A DNA stretch of 64,000 nt from Spironucleus salmonicida (taxonomy: Eukaryota; Fornicata; Diplomonadida; Hexamitidae), in the NCBI GenBank assembly GCA_000497125.2, contig CM035316.1:696001-760000 (forward strand). The letters are read 5' to 3'. The notes below the pieces were generated by a model. It was not told where the DNA came from. It was given only the letters and a program-made list of their open reading frames with translations, and searched no databases. The position numbers were made by a program, and so were the translations under genes. Shown piece after piece: positions 55,333 through 63,639 of this stretch; position 1 is the first letter of the stretch, and the number at the start of each line of letters is the position of its first letter.

Positions 55333-55599
55333 ATGGACAGCACGCCCTCGGAGCCCTCCAGCGCCCCCAGTTCCTCCTCCCGCTCCGCCAGCGAGCGGGT
55401 GCCGCGCCTACGCAAGCGCGCCAGGGGCCCGGGCCTGCGCTCGCGCATCTTCCCCCACACGGAGGTCAGCGACGACTGCGCCCTGCCCGCACTGGCGGCC
55501 ACTGAGCCTACCACGGACGAGGAAGTGGACTCTGGGGCCGGCTGGCCGCGGGCGCTGCTGTACGCGTGGTTCCTGGACCGCAAGCAGGACGAGCGCTGA
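55333..55599 (+). CDS. Ser-rich small protein, 88 aa (copy 1 of 2)
   Basis: MDSTPSEPSSAPSSSSRSAS, then RLRKRARGPGLRSRIFPH and EVDSGAGWPRALLYAWFLDR. CCACTCCGCTCC just before the ATG fixes the start. Disordered N-terminus; unknown function. Confidence 0.55.
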   Translation: MDSTPSEPSSAPSSSSRSASERVPRLRKRARGPGLRSRIFPHTEVSDDCALPALAATEPTTDEEVDSGAGWPRALLYAWFLDRKQDER

Positions 55600-55685
55600 C
55601 GCACGGTTTCACCGGTACAGGTTCACGCACCAATGTTTGGAGTGAGAGTATACTCAGTATTCGGCCCATTCTCGTCCGCCCATAA

Positions 55686-55883
55686 ATGCTGCTTCAGCGC
55701 AAGTCCTTCTCCCTGCGATCCCCACCGCAGCCCCTGCCGCCCCTACGGGCCTGCCCCCGCGTCTCCCTCGCCGAGTTCGAGGGCGCGGCGCTCCCCGGCC
55801 TCACGGGCGGTCTGGACGCGGCGCTCGAGGCCCTGCAGCGCCTGGTGCTGGGCGTGTGCGGCCCTTCCACTGAATGCCGGTGA
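55686..55883 (+). CDS. small protein, 65 aa (copy 1 of 2)
   Basis: MLLQRKSFSLRSPPQPLPPL to LQRLVLGVCGPSTECR. TATA-like GTATACT about 35 bp upstream. The last 10 bp overlap the start of the zinc-finger gene. Weakly supported. Confidence 0.4.
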   Translation: MLLQRKSFSLRSPPQPLPPLRACPRVSLAEFEGAALPGLTGGLDAALEALQRLVLGVCGPSTECR

Positions 55884-56332
55884 CGTGCGGCGTGTGCGGC
55901 CGCGAGGTGGCCAACAGCTTCAAGCTGCAGGAGCACCTGCGCACCCACTCCAAGTCCCAGCCGCACGCCTGCACCACCTGCGGCAAGGCCTTCGCCCGTG
56001 TGCCGAACCTGCGCCGCCACGAGCTGGTCCACGCCGAGGCCCGGCCCAGGGAGACCTGCGGCGTGTGCGAGCGCCAGTTCTACGACGCGCACACGCTGCG
56101 CCGCCACCTGCGGCTGCATGAGACCCGCGGCGCCTGCCCCTTCTGCCCCGAGGCAGTCAACTGGCGCTTCCTCCGCGGCCACGTGCAGCGGCTCCACGCG
56201 GGCGCGCTGGTGGGGTCCGAGCGCGCTGCCGAGTTCGGGCTGTGCACGCGATGCGGGGCCCTGGTGCGGTACCAGTGCGACGCGGCGGCGCACGAGCGGG
56301 CCTGCGCGCGGCGAACGAGTGAGACGGAATGA
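55874..56332 (+). CDS. C2H2 zinc-finger protein with five fingers (copy 1 of 2)
   Basis: 152 aa, almost all zinc fingers: CGVCGREVANSFKLQEHLRTH, CTTCGKAFARVPNLRRHELVH, CGVCERQFYDAHTLRRHLRLH, CPFCPEAVNWRFLRGHVQRLH and a degenerate CTRCGALVRYQCDAAAHERAC. The linkers are short and only partly TGEKP-like. Probably a DNA-binding regulator. CTTCCACTG lies just before the ATG. Located in the GC-rich arm, hence duplicated. Confidence 0.9.
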   Translation: MPVTCGVCGREVANSFKLQEHLRTHSKSQPHACTTCGKAFARVPNLRRHELVHAEARPRETCGVCERQFYDAHTLRRHLRLHETRGACPFCPEAVNWRFLRGHVQRLHAGALVGSERAAEFGLCTRCGALVRYQCDAAAHERACARRTSETE

Positions 56333-56335
56333 GAC

Positions 56336-56668
56336 TCACTGAGGCCCGGCGGCCTGGTGGGCGCAGCGGTGCACCCACCTCCGCAGGTACCGCACGCAGA
56401 AGTCCAGGTACTCGAGCCGGTCGAAGGCGGCCTTGAGCGTGGTGGCCATGTCGCGGATCGCGCGCAGGCTATCGTCGATGCGCTCCTGCAGCTCGAGCGA
56501 GCGCAGCGTGGCGAGGTTATCGGCGCTCGCGAAGATGTCCTCGGAGGAGCCGGGCGCGCCGGCGGGGTCGTAGTGGGGCGGGGCGGCGACGAAGGGCGCG
56601 AGGTCGGCCACCATGGCCAGCAGGGACCTGCTCGGGAGCGCGGGCAGCGGCACCAGCTGGTTGCGCAT
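56336..56668 (-). CDS. small helical protein, 110 aa (copy 1 of 2)
   Basis: ATG 56668 rather than 56698 because CACTCCGCGCTCC directly precedes it. MRNQLVPLPALPSRSLLAMV, then helices LATLRSLELQERIDDSLRAI and MATTLKAAFDRLEYLDFCVR. Stop 4 bp from the zinc-finger gene's stop. Unknown function. Confidence 0.6.
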   Translation of the reverse strand: MRNQLVPLPALPSRSLLAMVADLAPFVAAPPHYDPAGAPGSSEDIFASADNLATLRSLELQERIDDSLRAIRDMATTLKAAFDRLEYLDFCVRYLRRWVHRCAHQAAGPQ

Positions 56669-56708
56669 TTTGGAGCGCGGAGTGAAGTCCTTGGTCACTT
56701 GTCCTCTG

Positions 56709-56810
56709 TCACTTGTCGGCGGGTGCGGCGGCCGGCAGGCGCGCGTCGTCGGCCCTGCCGTGCAGCAGCGTGCGCTTGAGCGTGCGGAAGGTCCTCAGGA
56801 GGGCGCGCAT
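56709..56810 (-). CDS. very small basic ORF, 33 aa (copy 1 of 2)
   Basis: MRALLRTFRTLKRTLLHGRA then DDARLPAAAPADK. A TATA-like TTATTATA lies about 30 bp upstream, in the arrangement of its neighbours. Too short to be certain. Confidence 0.35.
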   Translation of the reverse strand: MRALLRTFRTLKRTLLHGRADDARLPAAAPADK

Positions 56811-57210
56811 TTTCGGGATTAGCGCGCAGCGTATAATAATGCCCGGCCCCCACTTCCATCTCGCCGCACCACTCCCTCGCGTGCGCAAGGTGTGTTGCTG
56901 AGGCTCCGGCGTGCCGACGTGTTCAAAGCCTTGCTAAAGCGGTCCTGCTGAGTACCCTGCAGTTTCCGGAAACGGGCGCAGCTGCCGGGTAATTAGGCAG
57001 TGCACATTTCCAAGTATCTATTTGCTGCGGTATCCGCGGCGCCCTGCTGCCATCTGCGGCCCGGCCCTCACTCGCCGCCATGGACCTCCGGTGCCCAGCC
57101 GAGACCCCTAACGTCGTGAGGGTCCTGCCCAGACCGCCTCCCTGAAAACGTCACCTCTCACTCGCCCCTACCGACATCGCCATCCCTCTTCCCAGCCCAA
57201 AGTCCCTCAC

Positions 57211-58845
57211 TCACAGCCCCGCCGCCCGCAGCTGCTCCGGCCCGTCCGCCTGCCCCACGAACCAGCAGCACAGGTGGTTCAGCAGGCGCTCCCCGCCCAG
57301 CAGCTCCAGGTCCGCCGCCTCGCCCCGCGGGAACAACCGCCGGAACTGGCCCAGGCGCGCGCCCTCGTCCACCAGCTGCCACAGCACGCGGCGCTCGAAG
57401 CGCGTGAGGTCCGGGACCGTGCCGAAGCTGCGCAGGTCCGCGCCGGTCTTGAAGCTGTGCTTCTGCTCCCCGTTCTCCAGCCGGAAGGGGCGGTACTGCC
57501 GGCAGTCCGCGCTCTTCAGCCGGCCGCCGAAGCGCGCGATCGTGGCCTCGTCCTCGGTGGCGAAGCGCTCCGGCACCGCTGCCATTCCTGACTGGTGGAA
57601 CGCGGGCGCGTAGCCCAGCAGGTTCAGCGTGTTCACCATCAGCGGGTACTTGATCTCCACGTCCAGGTCAGTCTTCGTGTTCTTCGAGGGCGACTTGTTG
57701 ATCTCCACCAGCAGCGCCTCGCCCGCTTCCGTGAACATGATGTCGAAGCCGTACAGCCCGAAGTTACGTCGCGGGTACACGTTCGCTAGACCAGCATTGT
57801 GCGAAAAAAGATGCATTCTTGGCTCAACGCCAATTAATGTTTTAATGATTAGCTCATCTACGTCTTTTAATATATAATCTTTAACCGCGCCTTTTTTAGT
57901 ATCAGCAAGAATCGTACTGCCAGCTTTGAAAAATTATCTATTGTCATCCAAATAGTCCAGTAATTCGGTCCATTTCCATTTGCTAGGAAATCCGTCCATA
58001 TGGAACTCATCCGACTTGAAATTGATTGAAAAATTCGTCAAATGCATAGTTTTGTCATCAAAATTACCATCGTTAACTTTCTCGTATTTATGAGTAGCAA
58101 ATCTCCCCAATCCTTCGTCATAAATATAGAAAATCAAGGGATCGATGCTCGTGACCATCACATACAGCCTAATATCGAATTTGAAGCCATTTATGATCAG
58201 TAAATTGTCCATATACTCTTAAATCACAGCAGGCACGTCCAAGCCCTTCGGTAGCTCGCTATCGCGCTTGATAAGCTCAATTCCGCGTCCCTCTGATGCC
58301 ATTGCAGGCTTGTATATATAAAAGCCCTCCCCGGCTTCCTCGCGGAATTCCTCCAAACCGTCTGGAATTATCCAAGTTTACGGCACGAATTAGTACTTTT
58401 GGGGCCATTTGAGCTTCATTTCGCGCAGGAGTTGGCCCATTGTGTCCTTCCGGCCGATGGCGTTCGAGCCCGGAAACTGGCCGCAAAGCTGCCCCGGCGA
58501 AAGCGTTTTGTAGAAGTCCAGCCCTAGCGGGTGGCCCCAACAGATGTTAAACTACTGTTGGAGCTCCCGGGGTGCCACCGCAAATCCAGCGTCCTAGAAG
58601 GCGCTCGAAACGGCCGGCTACTGCGTTCCATGAAAAATGGCGAGCAAATTCTGCGGCGGAATCTCGAAATCATCCGAAATTTTTCGGGGAGTGGAAAGCG
58701 AAATGGAAGGAAGTGGAATTGTGGAGTTTGAGCTGTAGAAAGACAGGATTGGTGGGTGATTCGGGATAATTGAAGGGATTAAGCGGGGGAGGGGTAGAAA
58801 ATCGGCAGGTAGGTTTCTGCGGCGCGCGAGCTCTTCGGAGTTCAT
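57211..58845 (-). CDS. tubulin tyrosine ligase-like (TTLL) glutamylase/glycylase
   Basis: 544 aa. ATP-grasp layout: GFYIYKPAMASEGRGIELI near 178, QEYMDNLLIINGFKFDIRLY, IDPLIFYIYDEGLGRFAT, MHLTNFSIN near 265, LIIKTLIGVEPRM, then FGLYGFDIMFTEAGEALLVEINKSPS. It modifies tubulin tails with Glu or Gly. Start element CACTCCACATCGCTC before the ATG. TAA/TAG (Gln) occur only in the N-terminal 300 residues; the C-terminal part lies in repeat P4, is very GC-rich and is the only part copied at 59961-60534. Confidence 0.9.
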
Positions 58846-58996
58846 TTTTTGAGCGATGTGGAGTGATGTAAAAATATTATTATTGTATAGTAATAATAAA
58901 GTTTATAAAATCGTTGAAATTATAAGTATTAATATAATATAGATATAATAATTATAATGAAAAATATTTAAAAATTATTAATTAGGTAAATTGGAA

Positions 58997-59152
58997 ATGC
59001 GGAGGTGGGACGTTTTTGATAAAGAATTAACGTGGACAGTGAAAAGCGGTATTGCATGGTAGTTTATGTATACATTTATTTTCTATATGAAAATTATTTT
59101 TTCATATAGAAGATTTGGTCAAAATTTGTTTTTCAATATATACATATAGTGA
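58997..59152 (+). CDS. hypothetical ORF, 51 aa
   Basis: MRRWDVFDKELTWTVKSGIA then hydrophobic WQFMYTFIFYMKIIF. The same frame is open again after the TGA. Divergent from TTLL by about 150 bp. Could be chance. Confidence 0.25.
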
Positions 59153-59544
59153 TGCTGTTAACCGTAAATATTTTAGTGGTTTAAATATTTCTATAAATAG
59201 TTTAGTACTGATGAAGGGTTCTATCTACTACTCAATATGCTAGTAAATGTAGTGACTGCTCATTTTTAATTTAAGTTTCGTTTCACTTTTTGACGAAATA
59301 CATTAAAAGTTATAAGTTAGAATTAGAAAATTGGTAAAAACTAAATAGTATATTTTTTAAATCAAACTATCTCTTTATTAAATAGTTGATGTAAAAGCTG
59401 CCTAAAAGTTTCAACATTACAATAATTTTAAATTGATTATCCTGGGTTTACATGAGTATAGTATATATAATAGAATTTATTTGCAGGTTTTAATCAAACA
59501 AATTATGTATAATTAGTATTAAGCAAAGTGTTGAATTTTATAAA

Positions 59545-59886
59545 ATGAGACCGTGTTAAAAATAGCTCAAAAAGAAACAGCTTTCTGTTACAATCCCACA
59601 AATCTAATTAAAATACCACAATAAAACAGATATCGATTTATTACATGAAAAGTAGCCAGATACAAGCAAATTTTTCTGTCTTAACCATAAACTGTGGAAT
59701 TTTAATAAATTAGACACTTAGGACTTAGCAGAATTGATTGATATTGAAGATACAGATAAAATGATAAATAACAGTTATACTTTAAAGTGTAGCGTGGACC
59801 TATTGTTTTAAACAAATAATTAGTGCATGAATATTTTAAATGGATTACTAGAAGACAGTGACTGCTAAGCTAATAATATTGAGTGA
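59545..59886 (+). CDS. hypothetical ORF, 113 aa, in register with the truncated TTLL copy
   Basis: IPQIQLKYHNKTDIDLLHEK, FFCLNHKLWNFNKLDTQDLA, ILNGLLEDSDCQANNIE, then TGA. It is in the same frame as the TTLL fragment that starts 75 bp downstream, and its spacing is compatible with a very diverged TTLL N-terminal half, but identity by eye is too low to claim this. Confidence 0.35.
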
Positions 59887-59960
59887 ATTTGTTTGTGCAT
59901 TTATGTCTATATGATTTAAATAAATAATATCAACTAAGTGCTTTAAAATACATATCCTCT

Positions 59961-60534
59961 GAACGTGTACCCGCGACGTAACTTCGGGCTGTACGGCTTC
60001 GACATCATGTTCACGGAAGCGGGCGAGGCGCTGCTGGTGGAGATCAACAAGTCGCCCTCGAAGAACACGAAGACTGACCTGGACGTGGAGATCAAGTACC
60101 CGCTGATGGTGAACACGCTGAACCTGCTGGGCTACGCGCCCGCGTTCCACCAGTCAGGAATGGCAGCGGTGCCGGAGCGCTTCGCCACCGAGGACGAGGC
60201 CACGATCGCGCGCTTCGGCGGCCGGCTGAAGAGCGCGGACTGCCGGCAGTACCGCCCCTTCCGGCTGGAGAACGGGGAGCAGAAGCACAGCTTCAAGACC
60301 GGCGCGGACCTGCGCAGCTTCGGCACGGTCCCGGACCTCACGCGCTTCGAGCGCCGCGTGCTGTGGCAGCTGGTGGACGAGGGCGCGCGCCTGGGCCAGT
60401 TCCGGCGGTTGTTCCCGCGGGGCGAGGCGGCGGACCTGGAGCTGCTGGGCGGGGAGCGCCTGCTGAACCACCTGTGCTGCTGGTTCGTGGGGCAGGCGGA
60501 CGGGCCGGAGCAGCTGCGGGCGGCGGGGCTGTGA
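59961..60534 (+). pseudogene. truncated TTLL copy (C-terminal 190 residues)
   Basis: Inverted duplicate of the GC-rich TTLL 3' part, from NVYPRRNFGLYGFD to TGA 60532. The upstream catalytic motifs are not recognisable, so this copy should be inactive unless the diverged upstream sequence is functional. Confidence 0.7.
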
Positions 60535-60934
60535 GTGAGGGACTTTGGGCTGGGAAGAGGGATGGCGATGTCGGTAGGGGCGAGTGAGAGGTGACGTTTT
60601 CAGGGAGGCGGTCTGGGCAGGACCCTCACGACGTTAGGGGTCTCGGCTGGGCACCGGAGGTCCATGGCGGCGAGTGAGGGCCGGGCCGCAGATGGCAGCA
60701 GGGCGCCGCGGATACCGCAGCAAATAGATACTTGGAAATGTGCACTGCCTAATTACCCGGCAGCTGCGCCCGTTTCCGGAAACTGCAGGGTACTCAGCAG
60801 GACCGCTTTAGCAAGGCTTTGAACACGTCGGCACGCCGGAGCCTCAGCAACACACCTTGCGCACGCGAGGGAGTGGTGCGGCGAGATGGAAGTGGGGGCC
60901 GGGCATTATTATACGCTGCGCGCTAATCCCGAAA

Positions 60935-61036
60935 ATGCGCGCCCTCCTGAGGACCTTCCGCACGCTCAAGCGCACGCTGCTGCACGGCAGGGCCGACGAC
61001 GCGCGCCTGCCGGCCGCCGCACCCGCCGACAAGTGA
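60935..61036 (+). CDS. very small basic ORF, 33 aa (copy 2 of 2)
   Basis: Inverted duplicate of 56709-56810. Confidence 0.35.
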   Translation: MRALLRTFRTLKRTLLHGRADDARLPAAAPADK

Positions 61037-61076
61037 CAGAGGACAAGTGACCAAGGACTTCACTCCGCGCTCCAAA

Positions 61077-61409
61077 ATGCGCAACCAGCTGGTGCCGCTG
61101 CCCGCGCTCCCGAGCAGGTCCCTGCTGGCCATGGTGGCCGACCTCGCGCCCTTCGTCGCCGCCCCGCCCCACTACGACCCCGCCGGCGCGCCCGGCTCCT
61201 CCGAGGACATCTTCGCGAGCGCCGATAACCTCGCCACGCTGCGCTCGCTCGAGCTGCAGGAGCGCATCGACGATAGCCTGCGCGCGATCCGCGACATGGC
61301 CACCACGCTCAAGGCCGCCTTCGACCGGCTCGAGTACCTGGACTTCTGCGTGCGGTACCTGCGGAGGTGGGTGCACCGCTGCGCCCACCAGGCCGCCGGG
61401 CCTCAGTGA
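61077..61409 (+). CDS. small helical protein, 110 aa (copy 2 of 2)
   Basis: Inverted duplicate of 56336-56668 with CACTCCGCGCTCC before the ATG. Confidence 0.6.
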   Translation: MRNQLVPLPALPSRSLLAMVADLAPFVAAPPHYDPAGAPGSSEDIFASADNLATLRSLELQERIDDSLRAIRDMATTLKAAFDRLEYLDFCVRYLRRWVHRCAHQAAGPQ

Positions 61410-61412
61410 GTC

Positions 61413-61871
61413 TCATTCCGTCTCACTCGTTCGCCGCGCGCAGGCCCGCTCGTGCGCCGCCGCGTCGCACTGGTACCGCACCAGGGCCCCGCATCGCGTG
61501 CACAGCCCGAACTCGGCAGCGCGCTCGGACCCCACCAGCGCGCCCGCGTGGAGCCGCTGCACGTGGCCGCGGAGGAAGCGCCAGTTGACTGCCTCGGGGC
61601 AGAAGGGGCAGGCGCCGCGGGTCTCATGCAGCCGCAGGTGGCGGCGCAGCGTGTGCGCGTCGTAGAACTGGCGCTCGCACACGCCGCAGGTCTCCCTGGG
61701 CCGGGCCTCGGCGTGGACCAGCTCGTGGCGGCGCAGGTTCGGCACACGGGCGAAGGCCTTGCCGCAGGTGGTGCAGGCGTGCGGCTGGGACTTGGAGTGG
61801 GTGCGCAGGTGCTCCTGCAGCTTGAAGCTGTTGGCCACCTCGCGGCCGCACACGCCGCACGTCACCGGCAT
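61413..61871 (-). CDS. C2H2 zinc-finger protein, five fingers (copy 2 of 2)
   Basis: Inverted duplicate of 55874-56332, protein identical. Confidence 0.9.
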   Translation of the reverse strand: MPVTCGVCGREVANSFKLQEHLRTHSKSQPHACTTCGKAFARVPNLRRHELVHAEARPRETCGVCERQFYDAHTLRRHLRLHETRGACPFCPEAVNWRFLRGHVQRLHAGALVGSERAAEFGLCTRCGALVRYQCDAAAHERACARRTSETE

Positions 61872-62059
61872 TCAGTGGAAGGGCCGCACACGCCCAGCAC
61901 CAGGCGCTGCAGGGCCTCGAGCGCCGCGTCCAGACCGCCCGTGAGGCCGGGGAGCGCCGCGCCCTCGAACTCGGCGAGGGAGACGCGGGGGCAGGCCCGT
62001 AGGGGCGGCAGGGGCTGCGGTGGGGATCGCAGGGAGAAGGACTTGCGCTGAAGCAGCAT
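61862..62059 (-). CDS. small protein, 65 aa (copy 2 of 2)
   Basis: Inverted duplicate of 55686-55883. Confidence 0.4.
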   Translation of the reverse strand: MLLQRKSFSLRSPPQPLPPLRACPRVSLAEFEGAALPGLTGGLDAALEALQRLVLGVCGPSTECR

Positions 62060-62145
62060 TTATGGGCGGACGAGAATGGGCCGAATACTGAGTATACTCT
62101 CACTCCAAACATTGGTGCGTGAACCTGTACCGGTGAAACCGTGCG

Positions 62146-62412
62146 TCAGCGCTCGTCCTGCTTGCGGTCCAGGAACCACGCGTACAGCAGCGCCCGCGGC
62201 CAGCCGGCCCCAGAGTCCACTTCCTCGTCCGTGGTAGGCTCAGTGGCCGCCAGTGCGGGCAGGGCGCAGTCGTCGCTGACCTCCGTGTGGGGGAAGATGC
62301 GCGAGCGCAGGCCCGGGCCCCTGGCGCGCTTGCGTAGGCGCGGCACCCGCTCGCTGGCGGAGCGGGAGGAGGAACTGGGGGCGCTGGAGGGCTCCGAGGG
62401 CGTGCTGTCCAT
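62146..62412 (-). CDS. Ser-rich small protein, 88 aa (copy 2 of 2)
   Basis: Inverted duplicate of 55333-55599. Confidence 0.55.
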   Translation of the reverse strand: MDSTPSEPSSAPSSSSRSASERVPRLRKRARGPGLRSRIFPHTEVSDDCALPALAATEPTTDEEVDSGAGWPRALLYAWFLDRKQDER

Positions 62413-62438
62413 TGTGGAGCGGAGTGGGACTGCAAGGC

Positions 62439-63059
62439 TCACTTCGTGTGGCGCACCACGTGCTCGCCGGTGATCCCGCCGCCGCTGCGGACGATCTTGT
62501 GCCTGCGCACGCCCCGGCGGTCGCTGAAGCTCTTGGCGATCTTGAGGATGTGGCGCTGCTGCTTCCGCACCGAGACCTCGCCCGCGTCCTTGTAGCGGTC
62601 CGTCTCCAGCACGATGTGCTTCCCGCTGCGGATCTGGCCCACGGCGCCCATCGCGCGCAGCTCCTCCTCCCGCGCGAGCCGCTGGCTACGCTCCCCCTTG
62701 CGCGCGGCCGACAGCTCCTTGAGGTTCACGTGCGTGCCGCGGACCTGCGCGCCCTTCTTGATGAGGTAGGCCGTCTCCTGCAGGCGCTGGTACTCGCGCT
62801 CCTGCGGCGTCAGCACCAGCCCGTTGTCCCGCAGCAGCTCGCGCGTCAGCTGGTCGATGGTGTAGGCCTCCACGCGCTTCGTGATCTGCGCCTTCAGCTG
62901 CGCCGGGTCGACCGTCCGCGGCCCCCTGGTGCGTGCGCCCCCCTGCGGCACCGCCAGGGCCTCCGCTGAGGGCGGGACGTACGTGACCGGGGCGAAGCGC
63001 GTCTGCTGGGAGGCGCTGAAGAAGTCGCGGGCGGCCTGCGCGTCGACGAACTGCTCCAT
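62439..63059 (-). CDS. basic helical protein, 206 aa (copy 2 of 2)
   Basis: Inverted duplicate of 54686-55306. Confidence 0.65.
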   Translation of the reverse strand: MEQFVDAQAARDFFSASQQTRFAPVTYVPPSAEALAVPQGGARTRGPRTVDPAQLKAQITKRVEAYTIDQLTRELLRDNGLVLTPQEREYQRLQETAYLIKKGAQVRGTHVNLKELSAARKGERSQRLAREEELRAMGAVGQIRSGKHIVLETDRYKDAGEVSVRKQQRHILKIAKSFSDRRGVRRHKIVRSGGGITGEHVVRHTK

Positions 63060-63086
63060 TTCGGAGCGGAGTGCAATTGGGAAGGG

Positions 63087-63329
63087 TCACATCTTGGCCA
63101 CGAGCTGCTCCAGCAGCCAGATGTAGCGGTTGGCGCGCGTGAGGATCAGGTCGAGCTGGTCGCGGGCACGCTCCTCCATGTCGCGGGCGATGATGATAAG
63201 GTTCTTCACCTCGTTGTTCTTGAGCTTGATGGCGCGCGCGATCTGCACGCACTTCTTGCGGTCGCGGTCGTCCTCGGAGTCCGAGTGCACGTGGAGCAGC
63301 TGGTGCTGCACGGTGTACCGCGGCGGCAT
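63087..63329 (-). CDS. small coiled-coil protein, 80 aa (copy 2 of 2)
   Basis: Inverted duplicate of 54416-54658. Confidence 0.65.
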   Translation of the reverse strand: MPPRYTVQHQLLHVHSDSEDDRDRKKCVQIARAIKLKNNEVKNLIIIARDMEERARDQLDLILTRANRYIWLLEQLVAKM

Positions 63330-63349
63330 CTTGGAGCGGAGGGGCAAAA

Positions 63350-63592
63350 TCAGAAGGGGAGCTCGGGCCGCGCGGTAGCCCGGATCCGCGCCACGAGGTC
63401 GTCCGAGTCCTCGGGGTCTGCGGGCTCCGCGAAGGCCCAGCCCTGGAGCAGCTGCGCCACGGCGTCGTTCTCGAGCCGGTACGGCAGCTTGCGGCGGGCC
63501 TCGTCCTGGCGCTTCAGGAAGGCGAGCGTCTACGGGTTCACGAGCACGGGCCTGCGGGGGCGGCGGGCCTGGGGCGAGGTCTGGGTGTGCAT
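63350..63592 (-). CDS. small basic protein, 80 aa (copy 2 of 2)
   Basis: Inverted duplicate of 54153-54395. Confidence 0.6.
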
Positions 63593-63639
63593 TCGGAGTG
63601 CGCCTCGCTTGCGCGAATATAAAGCAAAATTCGGAGCGG

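Larger units (their letters stand above)
54034..57784. repeat. inverted repeat P4, left arm (GC-rich)
   Basis: Reverse complement of 59961-63711 (sum 117745; 3751 bp), apparently identical. About two thirds G+C against AT-rich flanks; both edges fall inside genes (53725-54105 and the TTLL gene), at the point where composition changes. Confidence 0.95.
57785..59960. other. P4 spacer
   Basis: Holds the TTLL N-terminal half and, from 58846 on, AT-rich DNA with two weak ORFs (58997-59152 and 59545-59886). Confidence 0.8.

Noticed and set aside
55633-56121. 162-aa and other long frames opposite or beside the zinc-finger gene and the GC-rich cluster
   Set aside because: GC-rich DNA gives long open frames under a one-stop code; the chosen genes are backed by start elements and, for the zinc finger, by domain pattern.
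57158-57382. Ala/Gly-rich 74-aa frame at the TTLL 3' end, present in both P4 arms
   Set aside because: Shadow of the TTLL coding sequence with highly biased composition.
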